A program made the position numbers and the translations under genes. The notes beneath the pieces were generated by a model, which was not told the DNA's origin, did not search any database, and saw only the letters and a list, made by a program, of their open reading frames with translations. From Rhodopirellula sp. (lineage in GTDB: Bacteria > Planctomycetota > Planctomycetia > Pirellulales > Thermoguttaceae), in NCBI GenBank assembly GCA_012728855.1, contig JAAYEH010000488.1:1-39424 (forward strand): a stretch of DNA of 39,424 bases. Direction: 5' to 3'. Shown one piece after another: positions 9,010 through 18,000 of the stretch (positions within the stretch are counted from its first letter, which is position 1; every line of letters begins with the position of its first letter).

Positions 9010-9537
9010 ATGAAGACGTGCATGTTTTTCGCAGCGGCGGCATTGGCGGCTTTGGGTTTTGCCGGATGCTCCGAGAATCCGTCCGCAGAGCGGCCGGCGG
9101 CCTCTTCGCCCGACGCAGCAAAGGCGGAGTTTCTTCTGGCATCGGAGCCGGCGGGGGCGAAGGGAGTGGCGGAGTTTCGCCGGACGGCGGCGGACGACGA
9201 GCAAGTGGTTGTCGTGGGTCGCGTCGGCGGCGATACCAATCCCTGGGTGGAAGGCGCCGCGGCGTTTCTGATCACCGACATGTCGCTGAAGCCCTGTTCG
9301 GAGCGTGAAGGAGACAACTGTCCGACGCCTTGGGACTACTGCTGCGATCTCGGTGTGCTGAAGGATTCCAAGGTGATGGTGAAGGTGGTCGACGAGCAGG
9401 GAGACCTGGTGCGAACCGACGCCAAGGAATTGCTGGGGGTGAAGGAATTGGACACCGTCGTCGTCCGTGGCCGAACGCAGAAGGACGATGCCGGCAACGT
9501 GACGGTCCTGGCGGAAGGAGTTTTCAAAAGAACGTAG
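9010..9537 (+). CDS. Cys-containing lipoprotein of the export cluster
   Basis: 175 residues starting at the ATG at 9010, preceded by AAAGGCGGG. The N-terminus MKTCMFFAAAALAALGFAGC has a lipobox-like FAGC, with lipidation predicted at Cys20. The mature part contains VVVVGRVGGDTNPW, a segment with CSE and CPTPWDYCC cysteine groups, and VVVRGRTQKDDAGN. Two short beta-rich VVGRV/VVRGR motifs suggest an OB-like barrel, but this is only inferred. The longer frame from 8974 adds 12 residues without a ribosome site. It sits between permease and adaptor genes, which suggests a periplasmic accessory role, perhaps substrate capture. No named family is recognised. Confidence 0.75.
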   Translation: MKTCMFFAAAALAALGFAGCSENPSAERPAASSPDAAKAEFLLASEPAGAKGVAEFRRTAADDEQVVVVGRVGGDTNPWVEGAAAFLITDMSLKPCSEREGDNCPTPWDYCCDLGVLKDSKVMVKVVDEQGDLVRTDAKELLGVKELDTVVVRGRTQKDDAGNVTVLAEGVFKRT

Positions 9538-9551
9538 GCCGCAGGAGAGTA

Positions 9552-9573
9552 CGTCAGGCTGGAAAGCCTGACG
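9552..9573. repeat. 9-bp hairpin with a GGAA tetraloop between lipoprotein and adaptor genes
   Basis: CGTCAGGCT (9552-9560) and AGCCTGACG (9565-9573) are perfect complements around GGAA, a GNRA-class loop. No T-run follows, so it is not a classic terminator. A RNA hairpin here could tune expression or stability within the operon. CGTCAGGCT palindromes are, to my recollection, frequent between planctomycete genes. Confidence 0.75.
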
Positions 9574-9590
9574 ACCATGTCGAGGTTCCC

Positions 9591-11138
9591 ATGAACGCCC
9601 GTATCGATGTCAGCCAATTGGCCCGCAGACGTGAGGACGACGTGCTCGCGCTGCCCGTGCGGCGGCAGTGGATGAGCCGCTACTTGCTTCCGGCGATGCT
9701 GGCGCTGGCCTTTTTCGGCGTGGTCGGCTGGGCGGCTCGCGATGCCCTGGTTCCGGCTCGCGAAGTGACCGTGATGCCGGTGCTTGCGAGACCGACGGCA
9801 GTCGAACAGGCGGGCCAGCCGTTGTTTTCGGCGGCAGGCTGGGTGGAACCGCGACCGACCCTGGTGTCGGTTACCGCTCTGGCCGGCGGAGTCGTCCGCG
9901 ATCTGCTGGTGGTCGAGGACCAGGCAGTTGCTGCGGGCGAGCCGGTGGCGATTCTGATCGACGACGATGCGCGGCTGGCCCTGCGGCGTGCGGAAGCCGA
10001 GTTGAGCGTCCGCGAAGCGGAGCTTCAAAGCGCTCGGGCCTCGCTGGCTGCGGCGCAAACCCGCATGGAGCGACCCTCGCATCTGCAGAGCGCGCTTGCG
10101 GAGGCGGAATCGCGAATGGCCGCTGCGGCAGCGGTGTTGGCCGCCCAGCCTCACCAGGTCCGTGCTGCCGAGTTCGGATTGGAACTGGCCGAGCAGACAC
10201 TGCATCGCAAGAGCGAGGCCGGCGGCGCCGTCGCCGCCAAAGACCTCGACGCTGCCCGCGTCCGGCGCGACACCGCCCGGGCCGAACTCGATGCGCTCAA
10301 GTCAAGCAAGTCGCACTTGGAAGCGGAGCGGGAAGCCCTGGCCCGCAAGTCCGGCGCGCTGCGGACGGAGTTGGAGCTGAAAACCGAGGAAACCCGGCAG
10401 GTCGCCGAGTCGGAATCTCTGTTGAAGGTCGCGGAAGCCCGAGCGGAACAGGCTCGCGTTGCGGTGGAAGAGAGCCGGCTCCGCCTGGAAAGGATGATGG
10501 TCCGCGCGCCGGCTGCGGGGCGGATCCTGCAGGTTGTCGCTCCGCGCGGCAGCTCGGTTGCCGCCGGCGGCGATACGGCGGGACACGCCGGCGGAACCGT
10601 CGCCACGCTCTACGATCCCTCGCTGCTCCAGGTACGGGCGGATGTACGGCTAGAGGATATGCGGCACGTGGCGGCGAATCAGCGGGTGCGGATCGAAACC
10701 GCGGCCGCGGAATCGCCGCTGGAAGGACACGTCTTGTACGCCACCTCGGAAGCGGACATTCAGAAAAACACCCTTGAGGTCAAGATCGCCGTCGACCTGC
10801 CCCCTCCGGTGCTCAAACCCCAGATGCTCGTGCAGGTGACGTTCCTGGCGCCCGAGCGATCCGAGGCAAGCGATAAAAGGAACGAACGATTGCGAGTGTA
10901 TGTGCCGAGCGAGTTGGTCGAGCGCGACGACGATGCCAGCTACCTGTGGGTGGCGGACCTCTCCGGCGGCGTTGCTCGCCGGACTCGTGTCATGGTGGAA
11001 GGTACGGGCGAGCTGGTCGAGGTGACCGAGGGGCTCAATGTGTCGAGCCGGCTGATTGTCGGAGGACGGCAGGAGTTGACCGATCGGCAGCGCATCCGGG
11101 TCGTCGCGGAAGATGCCACGCTTGGTTTGAGCCCCTAA
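9591..11138 (+). CDS. HlyD/MacA-type periplasmic adaptor protein
   Basis: 515 residues. A cytoplasmic N-terminus of about 27 residues is followed by one membrane span (YLLPAMLALAFFGVVGWAA). Next come a lipoyl/barrel-sandwich half-motif (GVVRDLLVVEDQAVAAGEPV), a long alpha-helical hairpin rich in A, E, R and L (about residues 130-310), the second lipoyl half (MVRAPAAGRILQVVAPRGS) and a beta-barrel domain. This is the order expected of membrane-fusion adaptors that link an ABC pump to the outer envelope. The ATG at 9591 is chosen because the sequence upstream in the same frame runs through the lipoprotein gene. It lies 53 nt after the lipoprotein gene, across a hairpin. Confidence 0.92.
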   Translation: MNARIDVSQLARRREDDVLALPVRRQWMSRYLLPAMLALAFFGVVGWAARDALVPAREVTVMPVLARPTAVEQAGQPLFSAAGWVEPRPTLVSVTALAGGVVRDLLVVEDQAVAAGEPVAILIDDDARLALRRAEAELSVREAELQSARASLAAAQTRMERPSHLQSALAEAESRMAAAAAVLAAQPHQVRAAEFGLELAEQTLHRKSEAGGAVAAKDLDAARVRRDTARAELDALKSSKSHLEAEREALARKSGALRTELELKTEETRQVAESESLLKVAEARAEQARVAVEESRLRLERMMVRAPAAGRILQVVAPRGSSVAAGGDTAGHAGGTVATLYDPSLLQVRADVRLEDMRHVAANQRVRIETAAAESPLEGHVLYATSEADIQKNTLEVKIAVDLPPPVLKPQMLVQVTFLAPERSEASDKRNERLRVYVPSELVERDDDASYLWVADLSGGVARRTRVMVEGTGELVEVTEGLNVSSRLIVGGRQELTDRQRIRVVAEDATLGLSP

Positions 11139-11339
11139 CGATCCACTCAGAAAGAACTTCCACATTTACCTTTTGGGCAAGAGTCACTTGAACAGGAGGA
11201 AACAGAGCCAACAGAGTGAAGCCGTTTCTGTTGACTTGGTCTACTCCGCTAACTTTGCTCTGTTATCTCGGTTGCCTCCTGTTCCCGTAGTCCCTGGCAG
11301 GTCTTGGCGTCGGCCGTCACGCACAAAAAGGCATTCCAC

Positions 11340-12032
11340 ATGGCTCTCATCGAAATCCGAAACCTCGTCAAACATTACCGCCAGGGCGATGCGACGATCA
11401 CGCCGCTGGACGATGTCGACCTGGAGATCGATCGCGGCGAGTTCGTAGCCCTGATGGGGCATAGCGGGACGGGAAAGTCGACGCTCTTGAACCTCGTGGC
11501 TGGGATCGATCGGGCCGACGCCGGCAGCATCACGGTGGCCGGCGCCGAGATCACCGCCCTCGGCCGAAATCGGCTGGCGGCGTGGCGAGCCCGGCATATC
11601 GGCTACATCTTCCAGACGCATAATCTGGTGCCCGTGCTGACGGCTTATGAGAACGTGGAACTGCCGCTGCTGCTGACGTCGATGTCGCGATCGGAGCGGC
11701 GGCGGCGGGTGGGCGTTGCCTTGGAGGCGGTCAGGCTCGTCGACCGAGCCGGCCACCTGCCCAACCAACTCTCCGGCGGACAGGAGCAACGCGTCGGCAT
11801 CGCACGCGCCATCGTCGCCGATCCCACGTTGGTCGTCGCCGATGAACCGACCGGCAGCCTCGACGATACCACCTCCGAACAAATCATGGACCTTCTGGTC
11901 GAGATCAACCGCCAACTCGGCGCCACGTTGCTGATGGTCACGCACGATACCGACGTGGCATCGATCGCCAAGCGGCGGTTGCGGCTGGAGCATGGCAAGA
12001 TCCGGGAGGAAGCCCAGATGAGGAGAGCCTAA
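11340..12032 (+). CDS. ABC transporter ATP-binding protein, LolD/MacB type
   Basis: 230 residues, typical for this family. Walker A GHSGTGKST (40-48), Q-loop FQTHNLVP, signature LSGGQEQR (144-151), Walker B LVVADEPTGSLD (164-175) with catalytic E169, and H-loop H202 are all present. It should energise the two FtsX-type permeases at 7776 and 12035. It lies about 200 nt after the adaptor gene and 2 nt before the second permease. Codons 59-67 (ADAGSITVA) also appear in the relic at 20934, showing that this gene was once part of a duplicated block. Confidence 0.95.
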   Translation: MALIEIRNLVKHYRQGDATITPLDDVDLEIDRGEFVALMGHSGTGKSTLLNLVAGIDRADAGSITVAGAEITALGRNRLAAWRARHIGYIFQTHNLVPVLTAYENVELPLLLTSMSRSERRRRVGVALEAVRLVDRAGHLPNQLSGGQEQRVGIARAIVADPTLVVADEPTGSLDDTTSEQIMDLLVEINRQLGATLLMVTHDTDVASIAKRRLRLEHGKIREEAQMRRA

Positions 12033-12034
12033 TC

Positions 12035-13177
12035 GTGTTGCGTCTTTTCCCTTATGTATTGAAATCGCTGTGGCGAAACCGCACCCGTACCCTGCTGACG
12101 GTGAGCGGATCGGCGGTGGCGCTGTTCGTGTTCTCCGTGCTGGGGGCGGTTTGGGACAGCTACGATCGCATCGGCGGAGGCGAGCAGAACGAGCGGACCC
12201 TCGTCGTGTTCCAGGCGAATCGGTTCTGCCCGGCGACGAGCCATCTGCCGGAAGACTACGCCCCTACCATCGAGAAGCTGCCGGGGGTGGCCGCCGCCAT
12301 CCCGATTCAGGTCTTCACCAACAACTGCCGGGCGAGCCTCGATGTGGTCGTCTTCCACGGCCTGCCGATCGAGCAGCTTCGCCAGCAGCGCCGACTCGAT
12401 CTGATTCTGGGAGACTGGTCGCGGTTCGACAAGTCGCACGACGCGGCGTTGGCCGGACGGACGGTCGCCAACCGCCGGGGCTTGAAGATCGGTGAGAAAT
12501 GGACGATCGGAGATGTGTCGGTAACCATTGCCGGCATCTTCGCCGCCCAGTCGGCGGCGGAGGAAAACCTCATCTACACGCGGCTTGATTTCCTGCAGCG
12601 GACACCGGGCCTCAACGCCGTGGGCAGTGTCACCCAACTGGAGGTCGTTCTCGAAGAGGCCGCCGACGCGGACGCGGTTTGCCGAGCGATCGACGAGCGG
12701 TTCCGCGGCGGCCCGGTCCCGACCGACACCCGCCCACAAGGCGCGTTCCAAGCGAGCACTTTGGCCGACCTGGCGGAGATGCTTCGCATGGTCCGATACC
12801 TCGGCTACGCCTGCGTCGGGCTGGTGCTGGCGCTGGTGGCGGCCACCACGGTGATGACGGTGCAGGATCGCATCGGCGAACACGCCCTGCTCCAGACACT
12901 GGGGTTCTCGCCGCCGCGGATCTTCGGACTTGTGTTGGCGGAGAGCACCCTGATGAGCACAGTGGGCGGATTGCTTGGGGTCTGCCTGACCGCGGCGCTG
13001 CTTGGGCCGACGGGACTCGCCCTGAGCGCCGAAGCGGTGACGGTGGCCATTCGGCCATCGTTGAATGTGGCTTTGACCGGGCTTGCCGTTGCCGTTGCCG
13101 TAGGTATCCTGGCGGGAATCTTGCCCGCCTGGCGTGCGGCCGTCGCCGAGATCGTTGGTTCGCTGCAAGAGATATAG
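12035..13177 (+). CDS. FtsX/MacB-type ABC transporter permease (second copy)
   Basis: 380 residues. A span at about 15-38 (TLLTVSGSAVALFVFSVLGA) is followed by a periplasmic domain with NRFCPATSHLP and NNCRASLDVV, and three C-terminal spans with the coupling loop EHALLQTLGFSPPRIF. The GTG start at 12035 has AGGAG at 12021-12025 and begins 2 nt after the ATPase stop, so translation is probably coupled. It differs strongly from the permease at 7776, so the transporter is likely heterodimeric. Residues 145-380 are closely matched by the relic at 20955-21668, at roughly nine residues in ten. Confidence 0.93.
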   Translation: MLRLFPYVLKSLWRNRTRTLLTVSGSAVALFVFSVLGAVWDSYDRIGGGEQNERTLVVFQANRFCPATSHLPEDYAPTIEKLPGVAAAIPIQVFTNNCRASLDVVVFHGLPIEQLRQQRRLDLILGDWSRFDKSHDAALAGRTVANRRGLKIGEKWTIGDVSVTIAGIFAAQSAAEENLIYTRLDFLQRTPGLNAVGSVTQLEVVLEEAADADAVCRAIDERFRGGPVPTDTRPQGAFQASTLADLAEMLRMVRYLGYACVGLVLALVAATTVMTVQDRIGEHALLQTLGFSPPRIFGLVLAESTLMSTVGGLLGVCLTAALLGPTGLALSAEAVTVAIRPSLNVALTGLAVAVAVGILAGILPAWRAAVAEIVGSLQEI

Positions 13178-13571
13178 GCTTAACCGGAAGATCCCAGTTT
13201 TTTTCCCTGCCGCTCTCCGCAGGCAACGAGAGCCCGCATGGCGACGTGTTCGGGACAGGCGTTGAAGTCTCCTTCTTGCCCCAGAACCAGCGTGCCGAAC
13301 ACCATCCACAGCAGACAGGCGAGTGAACAAGGTACTGATCATCGGTGGGCGGTCTCCGATCCACTTGCTTTCGGACACGCGGAAGCGTACTCTCGCAGAA
13401 GCCGGAACCGCTAATGCCGTGCATGATTTTGGGGTAAGGGATCGTGCCGGTGTGTCTCTGCTTTCTCACGCGAATGGAGACCACGGACGAGTGACAGAGA
13501 GTTGGCCAAGTGTCAGTCAAAGGGGGTTGCTTGCGTTGTTGCGACCAGTTGCGAGCGCCGCGTGCAAGCCT
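13178..13571. other. Intergenic region after the export cluster
   Basis: A T7 run (13198-13204) and a short CCTGC/GCAGG hairpin (13206-13223) lie just after the permease, but the T-run precedes the hairpin on the plus strand, so it is not a standard terminator. The first 20 or so bases after the stop still resemble those after the relic permease (AACCGGA-GATCCC), marking the edge of the duplicated block. The rest shows no recognisable protein. Confidence 0.45.
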
Positions 13572-13700
13572 TTACGGCCTGATGCTGGACCAAAGCTCAG
13601 CACGAACGAAGCGGACGAGATGAGCTGGGTTGGCTGTGGCAACGATCAGCGCGTTCCGAGAGTGAGCGATTGCATCGAGCACAATCGCGTCGGCCACTGG
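13572..13700 (-). pseudogene. C-terminal fragment of a PIN-domain (VapC-like) toxin
   Basis: Immediately downstream of the antitoxin stop, one minus frame reads PVADAIVLDAIAHSR, then NALIVATANPAHL and VRFVRAELWSSIRP before TAA. This is the last third of a VapC PIN domain: the ADAIVL-AIA helix with a conserved acidic residue, the ATANPAHL strand, and the terminal FV-AELW motif. The N-terminal catalytic Asp and Glu segments are absent, and the fragment has no start with a ribosome site. The toxin is therefore decapitated. About 43 codons remain of the usual 130-145. Confidence 0.65.
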
Positions 13701-13701
13701 C

Positions 13702-13995
13702 TTATGCCTCGTCTGGAATCAGGCCGCGTTCTCCCGACCAAATCCGATTCTGGTTCAAGGCGCGGACGATATCATATCCGCCGTCATCCGCCGGCAACAA
13801 CTCGGTCGCGGTAATCCATTCGGCGATCGTTGTCGCCGACCGAAGCCTTCGGATGGTCTCTTCGTCGCTGGCCGAAGCCGCACCCATAGCCGATTCCACG
13901 ATCGTCAGGTCAACGGTTTGTCCCTCGTCAAGAGCCAGCGGATGAACGGGACGAAAGACTCCGCCTTGATAAACGGCCCGAACGGTCATGCTCAT
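13702..13995 (-). CDS. AF2212/DUF104-type antitoxin
   Basis: 97 residues starting MSMTVRAVYQGGVFRPVHPL. The short beta-strand AVYQGGVFRPxxPLxLxEGQxVDLTI is the family hallmark; these proteins usually neutralise PIN-domain toxins. The C-terminal part (TIAEWITATELLPADDGGYD) is the toxin-binding extension seen in longer members. The ATG at 13995 has GGAGG upstream with an 8-nt spacer. Its toxin partner downstream is truncated, so the antitoxin may be an orphan, possibly kept to counter a related toxin elsewhere. Confidence 0.75.
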   Translation of the reverse strand: MSMTVRAVYQGGVFRPVHPLALDEGQTVDLTIVESAMGAASASDEETIRRLRSATTIAEWITATELLPADDGGYDIVRALNQNRIWSGERGLIPDEA

Positions 13996-14129
13996 TTCTA
14001 CATCCTCCAGCAGGGGCGACTGTCTATCATAGCCGTACTTTGCAGACACGGTAAACCTCCCTGGACTCGTTGGTTCCGCGGTCAATGGGCTGCATTGCGA
14101 TGAGGGCAGGGTGTCCCTAGAATAAGGCT

Positions 14130-14879
14130 ATGGCCGCCCACGACAGCAAGCTCGAACGATTGCCGGCTCGCAAGGACCGGTTTGCCACCACGCATTGGAG
14201 CATGGTCATAAGCGCCGGCGGCCCCCGCGCGGCTGAAGCTGGCCGGGCTCTGGCTGTGTTGTGCGAGAACTACTGGTTCCCCGTCTATGCGTTCGTGCGC
14301 CGGGCTGGTCACTCGGCCGAAGACGCGCAAGACCTGACCCAGGAGTTCTTCGTCCGCTTGCTCGACAAGCATTTCCTCGCGGTGGCCGATCGCAATAAGG
14401 GACGGTTTCGGACTTTTTTGCTCACGGCGGTAAAACGCTTCCTGGCGAACGAATATGACCGCCTCCAGGCCAAGAAGCGAGGTGGTGGTCAGACGATCGT
14501 GTCGCTGGACGGTCTTGAAGCCAGGTATTGCCAGGAGCCGGCCGATACCTTGACGCCCGAACGCATCTTCGAGCGACAATGGGCACTAACTCTGCTCGAC
14601 CAGGTTCTGGCCCGCTTGCAGGCTGAGATGGCAGCCGACGGCAAGGCCGCGTTGTTCGACGCGCTGAAGGGCCATCTGACGGGCAGCCAGGCAGTCAGCT
14701 ACGCAACGACCGCGGCCGGCTTGAGGATGACGGAAGGGGCCGTCAAGGTGGCCGCCCACCGACTCCGGCGGCGCTATCGGGAACTGCTGCGGGAAGAAAT
14801 CGCCCAAACGGTCGCCAGCCCCGACGAGATCGAAGAGGAGGTCCGCTACCGCTTTACCTGCCTATCGTTGCGGGCGTAG
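14130..14879 (+). CDS. ECF-type sigma factor of the kinase-associated planctomycete group
   Basis: 249 residues, longer than ordinary ECF sigma factors (about 180). Region 2 includes EDAQDLTQEFFVRLLDK, and RFRTFLLTAVKRFLANEYDR is the 2.3/2.4-like helix that follows. Region 4 (SYATTAAGLRMTEGAVKVAAHRLRRRYRELL) is the helix-turn-helix that reads the -35 element. Planctomycetes carry a class of such factors next to Ser/Thr kinases, and here the kinase starts 168 nt downstream on the same strand. No anti-sigma gene is adjacent, so activity may be controlled through the kinase. The ATG at 14130 has only a weak AAGG upstream. Confidence 0.9.
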   Translation: MAAHDSKLERLPARKDRFATTHWSMVISAGGPRAAEAGRALAVLCENYWFPVYAFVRRAGHSAEDAQDLTQEFFVRLLDKHFLAVADRNKGRFRTFLLTAVKRFLANEYDRLQAKKRGGGQTIVSLDGLEARYCQEPADTLTPERIFERQWALTLLDQVLARLQAEMAADGKAALFDALKGHLTGSQAVSYATTAAGLRMTEGAVKVAAHRLRRRYRELLREEIAQTVASPDEIEEEVRYRFTCLSLRA

Positions 14880-15047
14880 CGGCATGGTTCAAAAAGGGGG
14901 AAAGGCACCTCGCAGGGATCCGTTTATTCGGGTGCTCGCCGGTGGTTGGCTCGGAGTCAGTCCCCGTCTTTGAACTAATCGGCCGTAACTTTTCTGCGCG
15001 TTCTCTTAAAGTAGGTATAGGGGCGAACCGGACCAGGGTCTTTTACC

Positions 15048-18000
15048 ATGAGCGACGAGAACCTCTGCCCGCAGTGCGGAGCCGGCTTACCGGCCCAGTC
15101 GCCGCAAGGGCTTTGCCCGGGCTGCCTGCTGAAGTGGGGGCTGGAGAGCCAGAGCGGCGGCGAGGAAACCGGAAGTCAGCCCGCGGCGGCCGACCGCCCG
15201 CCACCGACGCCGGGGGAGATAGCGGCGTATTTCCCGGAGCTGGAAATCCTGGAACTCGTCGGCCGGGGCGGGATGGGCGTGGTGTACAAGGCCCGGCAAA
15301 AGCGGCTTGACCGGCTGGTGGCGCTCAAAATCCTAGCCCCCAAGATCGGGCAAGACCCAGCCTTTGCCGAGCGGTTTGCCCGTGAAGCGAGGGCGATGGC
15401 AATACTCAGTCATCCCCATGTCGTTGCAGTCTACGATTTCGGCCAGACCGACGGCCTCTACTACTTCTTGATGGAGTTCGTCGATGGAGTGAATCTGCGG
15501 CGGCTCTTGGACACCGGCAAGCTCGCGCCCGAGGAGGCGTTGGCCATCGTCCCGCAGATTTGCGAGGCGCTGCAATACGCCCACGACCACGGTGTCGTCC
15601 ACCGCGATATCAAGCCGGAAAACGTGCTGTTGGACAAAGAGGGCCGGGTCAAGATCGCCGATTTCGGCATTGCCAAGCTGGTCGGCAAGGAGGCGAAAGA
15701 CCTGACGCTCACCGGCGCTGGCCAAATCATCGGCACGCCCCAGTACATGGCCCCCGAGCAGATCGAGCATCCGTTACAGGTGGACCATCGTGCCGACATT
15801 TATTCCTTGGGCGTCGTCTTCTATCAGATGCTCACCGGCGAGCTTCCCATGGGCCGCTTTGCCCCGCCCTCGAAGAAGGTGCAGATCGACGTGCGGCTCG
15901 ATGAAATCGTTCTTCGCGCATTGGAAAAGGAACCCGAGCGGCGGTATCAGCAGGCGAGCGATATCAAGACGCACATAGAGACACTCTCCAGCCCGATGAC
16001 TTCGGGCGCTGGCGAGCGCCTTAGCGCCGACAGATCGGCAGGCACATACGAATCTGGCTCGTCGGCCGCGCCCACCAACTGGCTCGCGTGGCTCGCTCAG
16101 GCAACGTTTCGATCTCCCGAGGTCGTGGCCATTTACAATCACATGACCGTCGCGGAAAGACGAGAGCAGGCCACTCGACAAGGCGTTGTCGGCGTCGTGC
16201 TGTTCGCCTTGCTCGTTGCACCCGGCTTTGTTTCTTTGGCCTCCACAATTGCCGGCGTGTTTGTCTTTGTGGCAGCAGTCGCGGCTCTGAGTATCCTCGT
16301 CGGACAATGGAGAAAACTCCTGAAACAACATCTTTGCTCGACCGCGTGGTCCCGAGAGCAAGGCTTGACTCCAGATCGACTGAGACTCACGATTCTCGAC
16401 CCGCCACTACGCACCGGACAGCCGCATGCGCGCAAACAAGCCGGCCCTTCCGCCCCCGCGCGGGCCGGCGCTGACGTTGCCAGCGACGAGGTTCAGCGAA
16501 ACGTCAGGGGGCCTGCCATTGGGGTGCTTGTCATCGGAATCCTGAACTGGCTTATTGCGGTCCCGTTGTGTCTTACGTTTCTTTGGTGGGGAGGCAGCTA
16601 CTCGCCGCACCCGCTCCCTAGTGGTCGCAAGGTTGCATCAGAACTCGATCCTGCATCTGTTTTCTGGGCGTCGTCTTCTACCTTGATGATGATTTGCTTG
16701 CTGGCGATCCTGGTAATCAGCAGCTTGATGATTTTCGCCGCGCTAAAGATGAAGCGGCTGCAAGCCTACTGGTTGGCTGTCGCCGCCAGCATCCTGGCGA
16801 TCATCATTTCGCCCGGCAATCTGATCGGTCTACCCATCGGCATCTGGTCCCTGGTCGTTCTCGGTCAGCGAGAGGTGCGGGCGGCATTTGCGCGGCATCG
16901 CGCGCGTCCCGCTGGCACACCGGAGGCAGGTGATAGCGAGGGCGTGTTCGGCGCACCCCAAGTGGCGGTACAGCGATTGTCGAAAACGGCCCTGGCAGGG
17001 TCCATTTGGGCCGGGCCGTTCTTCCTTGTCATCGTCGTCTCACTTTGCGTAATTACTTTGTGGATGACGCTGAGCCTGAGCCTTCTCTTCCCGTTGCTGT
17101 CTCCATTTCTGCTGCTGCTCCTGGCCGCGCCGATCGGCGTTACCATCTTGGGATACGTCGCCCTGAAGCAAATCCGCCGTTCGGCCGGCCTTTTGTACGG
17201 TTTGGAGTTGGCGGTGTTCGATCTCTTGGCGTTTCCGCTGTTGGCACTCGATGCCGTAATCGCTGGCTTCGGCATTTTTGCAGCGAGGGCTTTGATTGGC
17301 GGTCTTGGTGGAGCAGCTACCCTCTTCTTCATCGTTGTCGCGTGTGTCGTCGTCGATGTCCTCGTCGTCCGCTGGGGCTGGCGAGCGGTGAATCGGCGGC
17401 GCGCTGGCGCGCTTCCGGTTGAGCGGCCCAAGCGCGGTGGCCTCAAGACAAAGCTATCCGTCGCCGCACCGGTGTTGATGTTCTGTCTTGGTGTGTTCGG
17501 CTTCGCTTTTCTTCTGTGGTCGGTGACGGAACGCATTGAAAACGCAAGGGCCAGAATCCACACACGCATCTTTGAAGCGGATGCAAAACTGGTTGACGAA
17601 CTCGTGCTGCGGCCGACGCGGCAGCCGGCGCACTCGCACGACAGCGCACTGGAGATTCCCAGTCGCGACCCGCAGACCGCCCAAGTCAATGCTGCCGTGT
17701 TCGCCAGACTTTTGGCGGACGGCGCCAATCCGCCGGGGTTGCTGGATGACCAAACAAGGGAAGGCAACTGGTGGCCGAAGCAGGCGACAAGTTCGCACTA
17801 CTTTCGTAGGGGCAAAATCGCCGGCGACGGCTATGTAGACGGATTTCTCGGAATCTGGCGGCAGAAAGACGTTCGCCAGTTGTGGGCCGAATTCAACGGC
17901 CTGCATGGCATGAACAGCGAACTTCGAGTCGTGAAAGTCGTCTGGGAGGGCAAGGTGCCACCGCCGGAAGCTGCGCGGGCCTTCTTCATCCCGTTTTCCC

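Noticed and set aside
13198..13223. T-run and hairpin considered as a terminator for the export operon
   Set aside because: The T-run comes before the hairpin on the plus strand, so it does not form an intrinsic terminator in the right order.
13323..13814. A 163-codon plus-strand frame
   Set aside because: It overlaps the antitoxin and PIN remnant on the other strand, and its composition is shadow-like.
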